Below are positions 1-9,833 of a stretch of DNA of 64,000 nucleotides, piece after piece. Position 1 is the stretch's first letter. Each line of letters begins with the position of its first letter. This DNA comes from Enterobacter cancerogenus (lineage in GTDB: Bacteria > Pseudomonadota > Gammaproteobacteria > Enterobacterales > Enterobacteriaceae). The notes under the pieces are model-generated. The model searched no databases, was not told the origin of the DNA, and was given only the letters and a program-made list of their open reading frames with translations. Position numbers and translations under genes: made by a program. Where the stretch lies: contig NZ_CP077290.1 in assembly GCF_019047785.1 (NCBI RefSeq), positions 4,464,001 through 4,528,000 of the forward strand, read 5' to 3'.

Positions 1-1
1 G

Positions 2-805
2 CTGCGTTTCAAAAAGGCTGGTATTCCGGTAGAATTTATTAAAGTCCATAACGACCCTGATGGTTCCTTCCCACACGGCATTCCTAATCCACTCTTACCG
101 GAAGCCCGTAAGGATACTGCGAATGCAGTACTTTCCACTCAAGCGGATATGGGTATTGCTTTTGATGGAGATTTCGATCGCTGCTTTTTATTTGATGAGC
201 AAGCTAATTTTATCGAAGGCTATTATATTGTTGGATTGTTAGCAGAAGCTTTCCTCAAAAAAGAGCCTGGGGCAAAAATTATCCATGATCCGCGGCTGAA
301 ATGGAATACTATTGATATCGTTGACACTGCAGGTGGAATCTCGGTGATGTCAAAAACGGGTCATGCATTTATCAAAGAACGTATGCGCAAAGAGAATGCA
401 GTATACGGCGGAGAAATGAGCGCACACCACTATTTCCGTGATTTCGCATATTGTGATAGCGGCATGATTCCATGGTTACTGGTAGCTGAACTCGTATTGA
501 CCTCTGGGAGATCTCTTCGTTCATTGGTCGAAGATCGTATCGCTCTATATCCTGTTTCAGGCGAGATTAACCGTAAGGTCTGTAATGCTATAACATTAAT
601 TTCCGATATCGAGAATCGCTATGCAAAAGAAGCAATCGATATTGACTACACGGATGGACTGAGCATGTCTTTCCCTGATTGGCGATTTAATATCCGCACC
701 TCTAATACAGAGCCTCTTTTACGACTAAATGTGGAAGCAAATTCTGATCGTGAATTGATGGAGAAAAAAACAGGTGAATTATTAGAGTTAATACAGGGTA
801 ATTAA
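2..805 (+). CDS. manB: Phosphomannomutase ManB/CpsG, C-terminal part
   Basis: The reading frame is open from base 2, so the gene starts before the window; about 267 residues remain. The enzyme converts mannose-6-phosphate to mannose-1-phosphate for GDP-mannose synthesis. The magnesium-binding loop DGDFDR of the alpha-D-phosphohexomutase family is visible at bases 164-181, followed by the sugar-binding loop [10 protein letters not shown] and the C-terminal phosphate-binding stretch RTSNTEP. It lies 30 bases before the polymerase gene on the same strand, as expected in a polysaccharide cluster using GDP-mannose or a derivative such as GDP-fucose. Whether manC precedes it cannot be seen. Confidence 0.9.
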   Translation: MRFKKAGIPVEFIKVHNDPDGSFPHGIPNPLLPEARKDTANAVLSTQADMGIAFDGDFDRCFLFDEQANFIEGYYIVGLLAEAFLKKEPGAKIIHDPRLKWNTIDIVDTAGGISVMSKTGHAFIKERMRKENAVYGGEMSAHHYFRDFAYCDSGMIPWLLVAELVLTSGRSLRSLVEDRIALYPVSGEINRKVCNAITLISDIENRYAKEAIDIDYTDGLSMSFPDWRFNIRTSNTEPLLRLNVEANSDRELMEKKTGELLELIQGN

Positions 806-835
806 AGAATTGCTTAATCTCGCGGGAATAAAGTA

Positions 836-2164
836 ATGTTTGAAATTTTCATAGCAGTAATAGTTCTGATTTTCTATTTTGGTATGCTCTCGCTGCACTT
901 ACGCACCAGACTCTTATTAGTGCTAGTGTGTAGTATTCCACAGCTATATTTGATACAAATAGGCGGGGCCGATGTACCTCTGGCGTTTCTTATCCCCGCT
1001 TTACTCCTTCCTGAATTTCTCATTAACTTAAGTCGTTTTTTAGCGAAACCGACGATTCTAATTCTTGTCGGGCTTATAGTCATTAGTTCATTTAGCCTTA
1101 CGTGGTCGGTTGAAAAATCAATAGGTATACGAGATATTGCCTATTTGTGTGAATTTATCGTGATTTCCAATGCTGTTTATATGTTGGCATTGAAAGACCG
1201 GGTAGCACTTTATAGAACGATTAATGTTATGCTTTTTATCATTTGTCTTCAGGCTATCACGGTCATGATCTTCAGGTTTAATGAGTCTCTAGAATTAGCT
1301 ATTATTCTTTCCCCAATGAGTAAATATACAATGGGAATGAATACGCTACAGGGGTTATTAGATGGTGCAAGAAATAACTTCTATGATCCGGTGAAAGCGG
1401 GTGGTATATTATTTGTTAATGCCAATGCAGCGGCCTGTTATGCTGGTATTTCTTCTTTCATGGCCTGGGGGATATATAAAACGCAGAAATCAAAAAAAAC
1501 CCTTTTAATGGCTGTGATATTGTGGGCTACAGTATTCTTTACAGGCTCCAAAGCCGGGGTGCTCTTCGCGGTACTCATACCAGTATTCTTTATCTATCTA
1601 AAATTGCAAAGTTCCACTAAAATTATACTAGGATCGGTTGGTGCTTCTTTTGTTGTTATTCTAATCGCAATTAGCGTTATTTTCAGCATGAGTGAACACA
1701 CTGGTTTTTTAAAGGAATCAACAGATACCGCTGAAACCCGTTATCAAATCTGGAATTATGCATTTAATGCATTTTTGAATAATCCGTTGATGGGGCAAGG
1801 ATTTGGTGGGTGGGAAATTGATTATAGTAAGCATACCGACTACTTTCTCCCGCCTCATAACACCCTTATATATCTCTGGTCTAAATCCGGCATTATTGCT
1901 TCATTCATGGGCTTCGGTTTTATGATGTGTAGTATTACTGTTGCGTGGCGAGCGATTCGGGGTATCTATGAAGAACAGAGAAGCATAGGGATTTCGTTCA
2001 TGATGGTGCTCTCATGGTTGTTCGCTCATGGATTTGGAGAAAACTTTGGTTTAATTGGGGAGCAGCATCAGATGGTTGTTTTGGCTGTAATGCTTGGGCT
2101 TAGTATGGCATTAAACATGGTAGCGAATTTACCAATTAACCATAATAATAAGGTACGACAATGA
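836..2164 (+). CDS. wzy: Polysaccharide polymerase, Wzy / O-antigen ligase-like family
   Basis: A 442-residue, very hydrophobic protein with roughly ten to twelve predicted membrane segments and one large periplasmic loop. The loop around residues 295-345 carries an ETRYQIW segment, a GQGFGGW segment and PPHNTLIYLWSKSG, which is the Wzy_C signature of O-antigen polymerases and ligases. In a cluster with WbaP, a flippase and WzzB it most likely polymerises undecaprenyl-linked repeat units at the periplasmic face of the inner membrane. The true WaaL ligase would normally be in the waa locus, so polymerase is preferred over ligase. The stop codon overlaps the start of the next gene by 4 bases. 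The DNA is AT-rich, as usual for wzy. Confidence 0.8.
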   Translation: MFEIFIAVIVLIFYFGMLSLHLRTRLLLVLVCSIPQLYLIQIGGADVPLAFLIPALLLPEFLINLSRFLAKPTILILVGLIVISSFSLTWSVEKSIGIRDIAYLCEFIVISNAVYMLALKDRVALYRTINVMLFIICLQAITVMIFRFNESLELAIILSPMSKYTMGMNTLQGLLDGARNNFYDPVKAGGILFVNANAAACYAGISSFMAWGIYKTQKSKKTLLMAVILWATVFFTGSKAGVLFAVLIPVFFIYLKLQSSTKIILGSVGASFVVILIAISVIFSMSEHTGFLKESTDTAETRYQIWNYAFNAFLNNPLMGQGFGGWEIDYSKHTDYFLPPHNTLIYLWSKSGIIASFMGFGFMMCSITVAWRAIRGIYEEQRSIGISFMMVLSWLFAHGFGENFGLIGEQHQMVVLAVMLGLSMALNMVANLPINHNNKVRQ

Positions 2165-3297
2165 AAACGGTTGGTATTTTCAGAAACCAGCTCTTTAAAG
2201 GTTCAGAGATATTCATCCAACAGCAAGCTGAAGCACTTCAATGCTTTAAAAAGTGCTATATAGGCAGGCGAATTATTGGAAGGAAACCCGATGGTGCGGA
2301 TACCGCAGTATTGAATGAAAATGGAGATTTTCAAGGAAAAATTGCTGAGATGTTTAATGCCATAACGACATCCGCTCATCCTTATCATTATATTTTGCGA
2401 GAACAACCTTTAGATCTCATCCACGCGCATTTTGCTATTGATGGCCTCTACGCGCTGAAACTAGCCCAAAATAAAAATATACCTATCGTGACAACCCTGC
2501 ATGGATTTGATGTGACCGTTAGTAATAAAGAATTGTTATCATCACGTTCGCCAGCATGGATAAATTATCTCATCCATCAGAAAAAAGTTAAAAATGATAG
2601 CAATAAATTTATTTGTGTATCAAATTTCATTGCTCAACAGGCGCTGTCACATGGCTTCCCTGAAAGCAAGATTATTCAACATTACATCGGTATTGATGTT
2701 GAAAACTACCAGCCACGGAATCAAGAGGACAATCAAGGCATAATCCTGCATGTCGCGCGGTTAGTTGAAAAAAAAGGAACGAACGTATTAATCAATGCTA
2801 TTAAGCATGTAAAGGTAAAAAATAGTGACGTTAAGCTCGTAATTATCGGTGACGGCCCATTAAGGGAAGTTCTTAAGACCCAGGTCGCAATGCTTGGGCT
2901 TGAAAATAATGTGACATTTGTTGGTGCACTACCTCACAGCGATGTGATGACCTGGATGCGTCAAGCTAGTATGTTGGTTTTACCTAGCGTTACGGCAAAA
3001 ACAGGTGATGCAGAAGGTTTAGGAATGGTACTTCTTGAAGCGGCAGTGACAGGAGTTCCTGTAATTGGTACGCAGCATGGAGGTATTCCAGAAGCAATAA
3101 TCGATGAGCGTACAGGATTTTTGGTAGAAGAGAGGAATGATAATCAACTTGCTGAAAGAATTAGCTATTTACTAAACAATCAACTAAAAAGCTCTGAGAT
3201 GGGGATTGCTGCACGCAGTTTTGTCAGTAAAAAATTTAATCTTATTGAACAAACTATTAAGTTAGAAAAAATTTACCAGGACGTGATTCATGGCTGA
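2161..3297 (+). CDS. Glycosyltransferase, GT4 family (WcaL/AmsK-like)
   Basis: A 378-residue GT-B glycosyltransferase. The N-terminal half shows HAHFAIDG and the TTLHGFDVT segment typical of WcaL-type enzymes. The C-terminal half has the nucleotide-sugar site: VARLVEKKGT near residue 200, IGDGPLR near 230 and the E-x7-E motif region EGLGMVLLEAAVTG near residue 285 with the following GGIPEAI. It should act at the cytoplasmic face of the membrane, adding one sugar to the undecaprenyl-linked unit. It starts inside the wzy stop (ATGA) and overlaps the next gene by 8 bases, so the genes are translationally coupled. Donor sugar and linkage cannot be read from the sequence. Confidence 0.85.
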   Translation: MKTVGIFRNQLFKGSEIFIQQQAEALQCFKKCYIGRRIIGRKPDGADTAVLNENGDFQGKIAEMFNAITTSAHPYHYILREQPLDLIHAHFAIDGLYALKLAQNKNIPIVTTLHGFDVTVSNKELLSSRSPAWINYLIHQKKVKNDSNKFICVSNFIAQQALSHGFPESKIIQHYIGIDVENYQPRNQEDNQGIILHVARLVEKKGTNVLINAIKHVKVKNSDVKLVIIGDGPLREVLKTQVAMLGLENNVTFVGALPHSDVMTWMRQASMLVLPSVTAKTGDAEGLGMVLLEAAVTGVPVIGTQHGGIPEAIIDERTGFLVEERNDNQLAERISYLLNNQLKSSEMGIAARSFVSKKFNLIEQTIKLEKIYQDVIHG

Positions 3298-4456
3298 AGA
3301 AGTAATTATTTTTTCGCGTTCTCTTCCGTTTCATCATCTGGGGGGAATGGAGGTAGTAGCATGGGACTTAGCCGTTCAACTGCGGTCAAAAGGATATGAT
3401 GTAAAGGTTGTAACAACAGATTTTGATGCAGAAGTTCCCTTCTCAATAACTAATCCCGAAATAATAAAAATTAAAAATGTACCAAAGGCAGTATATTCTA
3501 AGGGATGGTGGTACGAGACAACAAAATTAGCAAAGTGCTGGCAAGATAAAGGCAATGTGAAGGCAGTGATAAGCATCAGTGCAGGTGCATTCAGTGTCTT
3601 ACAGTATAAAAAATTATTCCCAAACGCCAAGTTTATTATGCAAGCGCATGGAACGTCCATTGGAGAAATGGTTTCCAAGCTGAAAACTCGGCAATTCAAA
3701 AAAATTCTGTCGAGCTTAAGAAATATTCATGGTTTTTGCTCAGATGCTAAACATTACTCACATTTTGACTGGATTGTCGCTGTTGGTGATGCTGTTAGGC
3801 ATGACTTAACGACTTTTCCAACATCGCTGATATGTGAGAAGGAAAAAGTTGTTAAGATCGAGAATGGCATTGATGAAAATTTGTTCTCTGACGCAACTTC
3901 ACAAAGAACCGCATTGCGAGAGGAGTTAAACATAGATTCTGACTCAATGGTATTTCTTTCGGCATCACGTTTACATGAACAGAAAGGCATTGATAATAAT
4001 ATTGAATTATTTTCTCAGATAAAAAAATCTAAACCTTCTGCCAAACTCCTTATTTGTGGAGATGGCCCCTATGAACAACATCTGCGTAAAAAGGTTGCTG
4101 ACCTTTCCTTAAATCAGGACGTCCTTTTCCTTGGAGCAAAGAGCCGTAACGATCTGGCAAAACTTATGCAATGTGCGGATATATTTTTATTCCTTACCAA
4201 AAGAGTAGAGGGTTTACCATTAAATGTCCTTGAAGCAATGAGTGCAGGGTTGCCGCTTATTATATCTAGGCATCTTACTTTTACAGCAGGAGAAAAGATA
4301 CTCAAGATCAATCCAAATGAATATTCGATAAGCGATCTTCTGGGTTATATCAATACAATAGTTTGTAAAAAAAGAAAATCTTATATCTCAGTTCAAAATA
4401 CCTTGAGTCACTCAGTGAGTGAATATATTACTCTATTTGAAAGAATGTCTAAATGA
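3290..4456 (+). CDS. Glycosyltransferase, GT4 family
   Basis: A 388-residue GT-B enzyme. The N-terminus HHLGGMEVVAWDLA is the usual glycine-rich acceptor-domain loop (GGxE). In the C-terminal half SASRLHEQKGID (about residue 223), ICGDGPYEQ (about 255) and the acidic pair in RVEGLPLNVLEAMSAG (about 304) mark the GT4 donor site. It overlaps the upstream glycosyltransferase by 8 bases and the downstream flippase by 4, so it belongs to the same operon. It is AT-rich like its neighbours. Sugar specificity is unknown. Confidence 0.85.
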   Translation: MAEEVIIFSRSLPFHHLGGMEVVAWDLAVQLRSKGYDVKVVTTDFDAEVPFSITNPEIIKIKNVPKAVYSKGWWYETTKLAKCWQDKGNVKAVISISAGAFSVLQYKKLFPNAKFIMQAHGTSIGEMVSKLKTRQFKKILSSLRNIHGFCSDAKHYSHFDWIVAVGDAVRHDLTTFPTSLICEKEKVVKIENGIDENLFSDATSQRTALREELNIDSDSMVFLSASRLHEQKGIDNNIELFSQIKKSKPSAKLLICGDGPYEQHLRKKVADLSLNQDVLFLGAKSRNDLAKLMQCADIFLFLTKRVEGLPLNVLEAMSAGLPLIISRHLTFTAGEKILKINPNEYSISDLLGYINTIVCKKRKSYISVQNTLSHSVSEYITLFERMSK

Positions 4457-5946
4457 AAAGGGCAATTAGCCAACTGTTTGGCGGAAATATGCTTTCGAAA
4501 GTTCTGGGGTTGATCAGGGAAGTTTTGATGGCAAAATTTTTTGGTACAGGTGATATCAATGCGGCATACAGAATTGCCCAAACAGGCACTCTAGTACCAA
4601 TTAATTTTATGACAAGTGATAGTCTCAATTCTGCCTTCATACCGCTATATAAAAAATATCTAACCGAAAACGAATTACGCGCATCTACTTTTAAGTTATG
4701 CATGTTTATGTTTTTTGCTTTAGTATCTATATTAATATTCTTAGTTCTGTATTTTTTGTCAGATTACTGGGTCGGTATAATGGCTCCAGGCATTAACGGA
4801 ACCGCTCGTGAAATGTCAACTGACTTACTGAAAATAATGGCAATCTGTTGCCCTTTTTATCTTTTTTCAGCATTGATGAACTATTTGTCGATGGCGCATG
4901 GGGATTATAAACCCATATCAATGCGAGCATCGATTCAAAATGTAGGCATGTTGCTCGGGGTAATTTCAGCATACTATTACAATGATTATTTGCTCTTAGC
5001 GTGGGGATTCACAGGAAGTTATATAATTTTTAGCTTGTGGGCTATTATTCGCGCAAGGAAAGGTGCTATCCTCACTTTACCCGCCCATATTGACTTGGTC
5101 GAAGTCAAATTAGTAATGAAAAGTTTTTGGGTTACGCTTCGCCCTCTTTTAATTCTACCGCTTATTTTGCAGGGAAATATAACGCTCGAGAGGGCATTAG
5201 CATCATTTATTAGTATTGACGTTGTTTCTGGTCTGGACTATGCGCGTTTTATTACCGATACAGTTGTTTTCATTCTTTCAGTGCCTATAGCGTTTGCAGG
5301 ATTATCAGAATGGTCTTCGCAGACTCCAGAAGTTGTCAGGGATAAAATAAAAATCATTTATAAATGGCTGGCATTACTGGTCATAAATATGTCTTTTTTT
5401 ATCTTTTACTATGCTAAAGATATAGTTATTCTTCTCTTTATGCGTGGTGCTTTTAACGCGCATTCAGTGACGGTAACCACTGATATTATACAAGGTATGT
5501 GCATCGGACTGTGGGCACAAGTAATAGGTTATATTTTTATTAAAGCGCTCAGTGCACATCTTAATAACAAGCAAGTTCTGATGGTCATGTTGATTGCCTT
5601 GCTCAGTAATGCCATTGTAAATCTTGTTACTTACAAAGCGTGGGGCGCTTTTGGGTTAGGACTGGGCAATTCAATATATAGCTTGATGATGTTCGTCTTG
5701 AGTGCATACTATTTAAAAATCTGGAAGGATCTTCTTCCAGTAATAATGAGAATTTCCATAGGGCTGATTCTGTATGTTGGATTTATGAATGTACTAGGAA
5801 CTTATATTTTAGAGCCAAATAATGTTATTTTAAGGATAATAATAAACGGTTCGATATTTGTAATATTTAGTATGTTATGGGCAATGCTTTTTCCAGTATA
5901 CCGAAAAGGTTTAAAAGGAATTCTCATCAAAAAGGGAACGAGATAG
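4453..5946 (+). CDS. Lipid-linked oligosaccharide flippase of the MurJ/MviN family
   Basis: A 497-residue integral membrane protein with about 13-14 predicted helices. The N-terminus (GGNMLSKVLGLIREVLMAKF) and the segments around residues 40-60 (SDSLNSAFIPLY) match the MurJ/MviN branch of the MOP exporter superfamily rather than the PST-type Wzx usual in such loci. Its place between glycosyltransferase genes, and the absence of any other exporter in the visible part of the cluster, suggest it moves the undecaprenyl-linked repeat unit across the inner membrane, replacing a classical Wzx. A second lipid II flippase role is possible but less likely. It overlaps the upstream gene by 4 bases. Confidence 0.82.
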   Translation: MKRAISQLFGGNMLSKVLGLIREVLMAKFFGTGDINAAYRIAQTGTLVPINFMTSDSLNSAFIPLYKKYLTENELRASTFKLCMFMFFALVSILIFLVLYFLSDYWVGIMAPGINGTAREMSTDLLKIMAICCPFYLFSALMNYLSMAHGDYKPISMRASIQNVGMLLGVISAYYYNDYLLLAWGFTGSYIIFSLWAIIRARKGAILTLPAHIDLVEVKLVMKSFWVTLRPLLILPLILQGNITLERALASFISIDVVSGLDYARFITDTVVFILSVPIAFAGLSEWSSQTPEVVRDKIKIIYKWLALLVINMSFFIFYYAKDIVILLFMRGAFNAHSVTVTTDIIQGMCIGLWAQVIGYIFIKALSAHLNNKQVLMVMLIALLSNAIVNLVTYKAWGAFGLGLGNSIYSLMMFVLSAYYLKIWKDLLPVIMRISIGLILYVGFMNVLGTYILEPNNVILRIIINGSIFVIFSMLWAMLFPVYRKGLKGILIKKGTR

Positions 5947-5956
5947 CATAAAAATC

Positions 5957-7156
5957 ATGAAAAAAAATCACACTATTAAAGACATCGTCGTCTTATCAAC
6001 AGCTGATTGGGATAATCCATTCTGGACTAATAAACAGCATGTTACCTTGGAGTTAGCAAACCGTGGACACCGCGTTCTTTACATTGAGTCTCTTGGACTC
6101 CGGAGACCGAGTGTAAACAAGAAAGATCTCTCGCGGATATTACGTCGGATATTAAAAGCACTTAAAGCCCCGCGAAAAGTACGGGATAATATCTGGGTAT
6201 GGTCGCCGATTTCCATTCCCTTCAATAACTATGCTTTTGTCCGTAAACTCAATAAACTTATTCTGAGTAGTGCTTTGAAGTTGTGGTGCTGGCGTTTAAA
6301 ATTTAAGGACGAAACACTATGGACTTATAATCCGCTCACCACTCGCTTTTTGGCGCTTCATGATTTTGGCTATGTCGTTTATCACTGTGTCGATGAAATC
6401 AAAGCTCAGCCAGGTATGCCGGTTGATATTCTCCTGAATGCAGAAGAGGAACTGGTTCGCCAGGCTGATATTACATTCGTAACGTCCCTTACCCTTTTAA
6501 AGTCAAGAACTAAATGGAGTAATGAGGTTTATTACTTTTCAAATGTCGCGGACTATAATCACTTCTCTACTGCGCTGGACGAGCATTTATCTATTCCATC
6601 TGATCTTGAAAAAATCCCTGAACCACGAATTGGATTTATCGGCGCAATCAGTGGCTATAAGGTCAATTTCATACTTCTGGAAGAAATTGCAAAAGCCCAT
6701 CCGGAATGGTCAATTGTTCTGATCGGTGATGTTGGCGAGGGTGATCCTAACACTGATGCGACACAGTTAAGTCATTATACAAACATTCATCTTCTCGGTG
6801 CACGTTCTTACCAGGAATTACCGGCGTACCTAAAAGGATTTTCCGCTGCATTGCTTCCCAACAATTTAAATGAATATACCGCATCGATGTTCCCGATGAA
6901 GTTTTTCGAATATCTGGCAGCGGGTAAACCTGTTGTAAGTGTTGATTTGGCGTCACTTGCTGACTTTAAAGACTTTGTGCGTATCGCCCACACTCCAGTT
7001 GAGTTTATTACAGCACTAGAGGAGATTATGTCAGGCAATAGAATTTCATTAGAAAAATGTCTGGAACTGGCACAGCAATACACGTACCAGTCTCGAACTG
7101 ACAAAATGTTTAAGTTAATTGATGAGAAACGTGATGAAAGTAGCGATCGTTCATGA
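5957..7156 (+). CDS. Glycosyltransferase, GT-B fold (TuaH-like)
   Basis: A 399-residue predicted cytoplasmic glycosyltransferase. The N-terminus DWDNPFWTNKQH and the HRVLYIESLG segment are typical of a group that includes teichuronic acid enzyme TuaH. The C-terminal half contains GFIGAISGYK (about residue 224), LIGDVGEGD (about 255), LGARSYQELP and the donor-site segment MFPMKFFEYLAAGKPVVS (about residue 313). Spacing to the flippase is 10 bases and it overlaps the next gene's likely start by 23 bases. Function beyond the family is not assignable. Confidence 0.8.
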   Translation: MKKNHTIKDIVVLSTADWDNPFWTNKQHVTLELANRGHRVLYIESLGLRRPSVNKKDLSRILRRILKALKAPRKVRDNIWVWSPISIPFNNYAFVRKLNKLILSSALKLWCWRLKFKDETLWTYNPLTTRFLALHDFGYVVYHCVDEIKAQPGMPVDILLNAEEELVRQADITFVTSLTLLKSRTKWSNEVYYFSNVADYNHFSTALDEHLSIPSDLEKIPEPRIGFIGAISGYKVNFILLEEIAKAHPEWSIVLIGDVGEGDPNTDATQLSHYTNIHLLGARSYQELPAYLKGFSAALLPNNLNEYTASMFPMKFFEYLAAGKPVVSVDLASLADFKDFVRIAHTPVEFITALEEIMSGNRISLEKCLELAQQYTYQSRTDKMFKLIDEKRDESSDRS

Positions 7157-8315
7157 GTGGTTCAGCTCCTATGCGGGTTCTGAGAAAGTAGTCGAGCAAA
7201 TACTACGTTGCTATCCTGATGCAGATGTTTTCGCAGTATGCGATTTTTTAAAGCCAAAAGATCGTCACTTCCTTAATAATAAGAAAGTCACCACTACTTT
7301 TGTGCAACGTTTGCCTTTTGCGGCAAAAAAATTCCAGTCTTATTTACCTTTAATGCCGCTAGCTATCGAGCAACTTGATATGTCAGCTTATGATGTAGTT
7401 ATTTCAAGTAGCCATGCAGTCTCAAAAGGGGTAATCACAGGGCCTGACCAGATACATATTTCGTATGTGCACTCCCCTATCCGTTATGCGTGGGATTTTC
7501 AACATCAGTATCTACGAGAATCCGGGTTAGACAAAGGGCTAAAAGGGTGGCTTGCTAAATATCTGCTTCATAAAATTCGCATGTGGGACTATCGTACTGC
7601 CGCTGGAGTGAATCATTTTGTTGGTAACTCGCAGTTTATCGCGCGCCGAATCAATAAAGTATATGGCAGACAAGCAGAGGTAATCTATCCTCCGGTTAAC
7701 ACGGATAAGTTTGAATTCAGCGACAGTAAAGATGATTTTTATCTGGCCGCATGTCGTATGGTCCCTTATAAACGTGTTGATCTCATCGTAAGTGCTTTCG
7801 CAAAAATGCCAGATAAAAAACTGATTGTTATTGGCGATGGCTCCGAGATGGAGAAGATTAAACAATTGGCTACGGAGAACGTGACGCTGTTGGGTTACCA
7901 GGACGATGCTGCGATGGTTGATTATATGAAGCGAGCAAAAGCATATGTTTTCGCTGCAGAAGAAGATTTCGGCATCTCTCCTGTTGAAGCACAAGCAAGC
8001 GGTACCCCCGTAATTACTTACGGTAAAGGCGGCTGTCTCGAAACGGTGAGACCACTCGGTTCAGAAAAACCTACAGGGCTATTCTTCTTCGAACAGACGG
8101 CGGAATCTATATGTGAAGCCGTAAATATCTTCGAAAAAAATTGTGATCAGATTAAATCTGAAGATTGCCGCGAACATGCGTTAACGTTCTCTGAACAGCG
8201 CTTCCGTGAAGAAATCAGTCAGTATGTCAATAGCGCCTGGGAGAAATATTGTGAATCACTGATTAATACCCAGGTTGCCAAAGTGCAGAATAGTTTTACA
8301 CACCCACAAAAATGA
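7134..8315 (+). CDS. Glycosyltransferase, GT4 family (WbaZ/mannosyltransferase-like)
   Basis: A 393-residue GT4 enzyme. The start chosen is the ATG at 7134, giving MKVAIVHEWF; an in-frame ATG 15 bases upstream is less conserved in the family. Visible motifs are the GSEKV loop, SYVHSPIRYAWD typical of the WbaZ/WbdB-type group, AACRMVPYKRVDL and the donor-site stretch EDFGISPVEAQASGTPVI (about residue 275). Homologues often transfer mannose or rhamnose, both plausible here because manB and rmlBADC are in the locus, but this is inference. The gene overlaps the upstream glycosyltransferase by 23 bases. Confidence 0.82.
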   Translation: MKVAIVHEWFSSYAGSEKVVEQILRCYPDADVFAVCDFLKPKDRHFLNNKKVTTTFVQRLPFAAKKFQSYLPLMPLAIEQLDMSAYDVVISSSHAVSKGVITGPDQIHISYVHSPIRYAWDFQHQYLRESGLDKGLKGWLAKYLLHKIRMWDYRTAAGVNHFVGNSQFIARRINKVYGRQAEVIYPPVNTDKFEFSDSKDDFYLAACRMVPYKRVDLIVSAFAKMPDKKLIVIGDGSEMEKIKQLATENVTLLGYQDDAAMVDYMKRAKAYVFAAEEDFGISPVEAQASGTPVITYGKGGCLETVRPLGSEKPTGLFFFEQTAESICEAVNIFEKNCDQIKSEDCREHALTFSEQRFREEISQYVNSAWEKYCESLINTQVAKVQNSFTHPQK

Positions 8316-8358
8316 TGACCAAGGCATGAGTTATACGATTCATGTCAGGGAATGGATA

Positions 8359-9795
8359 ATGAAAATCAGTGTATTTAAAGATCAAAAGAAAGAGTTCTTT
8401 TGCCGCGGCGCATTAATCGCTTCGGATTTTATCTGGCTTAATGTTTCTTTGGGAATGTCTTTTTTAACCGTTATGTTCTTTATTGGCGATTTAAATACAT
8501 TCATGCCAATACGCCAGATTGATGTACGGGTTCTGTCACATCTCATTCTTACCGCTTTATGTGTATTTTGGTTCGGGGTTCGCTTGCGCCATTATACTCA
8601 AAAAAAGCCTTTCTGGTCTGAGTTGAAAGAAACGTTACGCACAATTATAATTTTTTCAATTTTCGACCTTGCGTTGGTCGCATTTTCAAAATGGCATTTT
8701 TCTCGTTATATTTGGGCATTTTGTTGGCTTTATGCCATTATTATGGTTCCGTTGTCACGAGAGTTAACAAAAACGCTTCTTAATAAATTGGGTTACTGGA
8801 AAAAGCGCACAGTAATTTTAGGTTCTGGCCGCAATGCACGCGAAGCTTTTTTTGCACTGCAAAGCCATGAAGTCTCCGGTTTCAAAATAGATGCATTTTG
8901 CGACTTTGAAGCAAATGAAGATATGATGGAAGAATGCCCCATAATCAAAGATAAAAAGGAGTTGCTCACGCATTTTAATCCATTTTCAACGCAGTTTGTT
9001 GTGGCTTGTGACTTTGATGAAAAAGATAAATTCGAGAATTGGTTACGCTTTTTAGCAAACAATAAGTGCCGTAACGTTATTATAATTCCTTCTTTGCGAG
9101 GGTTCCCATTATACGGCACCAGTATGTCCTTCATCTTTAGTCATGAAGTGTTGCTCTTACAAGTACATAATAATTTGTCTAAGGCGACCTCACGCTTTAT
9201 TAAGCGCACATTCGATATCCTATGTACACTAGGTATTATTGTCGTCTCGTCACCACTATTGGTTTACCTGTGGTATAAAGTATCGCGTGATGGCGGCCCT
9301 GCAATTTATGCCCATACAAGGATTGGCCGTCGGGGGGAGACGTTTAAGTGCTATAAGTTTCGTTCTATGGATATAAATTCCAAAGAGATTCTAGAGAAAT
9401 TGCTTGCTTCTGATCCTGCAGCCAGAGCAGAATGGAACAAAGATTTTAAGCTGAAGAACGATCCTCGCATTACTCCTATCGGTCGCTTTATCCGCAAGAC
9501 TAGTCTTGATGAGTTACCTCAGCTATTCAACGTACTTAAGGGAGAAATGAGTCTCGTTGGCCCACGTCCAGTTATTCATGAAGAATTAGAGAGATATGCG
9601 GACGATGTTGATTATTACTTGATGGTAAAACCGGGAATGACCGGCCTGTGGCAAGTAAGCGGACGCAATGACGTTGATTACACAACGCGCGTTTATTTTG
9701 ATTCCTGGTATGTTAAAAATTGGTCTTTATGGAATGATATTGTAATTTTATTCAAAACAGTAAGTGTTGTTCTATTTAGAAAAGGGGCTTACTAA
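8359..9795 (+). CDS. wbaP: Undecaprenyl-phosphate galactose phosphotransferase WbaP
   Basis: A 478-residue polyprenyl-phosphate hexose-1-phosphate transferase that starts repeat-unit synthesis by moving galactose-1-phosphate from UDP-Gal to undecaprenyl phosphate. The ATG at 8359 is preferred because AGGGA lies seven bases upstream and it gives the usual length of about 476. The N-terminal part has several membrane helices, the middle is a soluble nucleotide-binding-like domain, and the C-terminal catalytic domain (from about residue 290) shows RIGRRGETFKCYKFRSM, the DE of TSLDELPQ and LVGPRPV. The ending GLWQVSGRND...YFDSWYVKNW is WbaP-like; WcaJ ends differently, so galactose rather than glucose is expected. 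Confidence 0.88.
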   Translation: MKISVFKDQKKEFFCRGALIASDFIWLNVSLGMSFLTVMFFIGDLNTFMPIRQIDVRVLSHLILTALCVFWFGVRLRHYTQKKPFWSELKETLRTIIIFSIFDLALVAFSKWHFSRYIWAFCWLYAIIMVPLSRELTKTLLNKLGYWKKRTVILGSGRNAREAFFALQSHEVSGFKIDAFCDFEANEDMMEECPIIKDKKELLTHFNPFSTQFVVACDFDEKDKFENWLRFLANNKCRNVIIIPSLRGFPLYGTSMSFIFSHEVLLLQVHNNLSKATSRFIKRTFDILCTLGIIVVSSPLLVYLWYKVSRDGGPAIYAHTRIGRRGETFKCYKFRSMDINSKEILEKLLASDPAARAEWNKDFKLKNDPRITPIGRFIRKTSLDELPQLFNVLKGEMSLVGPRPVIHEELERYADDVDYYLMVKPGMTGLWQVSGRNDVDYTTRVYFDSWYVKNWSLWNDIVILFKTVSVVLFRKGAY

Positions 9796-9833
9796 ATAAT
9801 TTGTATAAATATCATTTGTAATTTGGAGATTGA

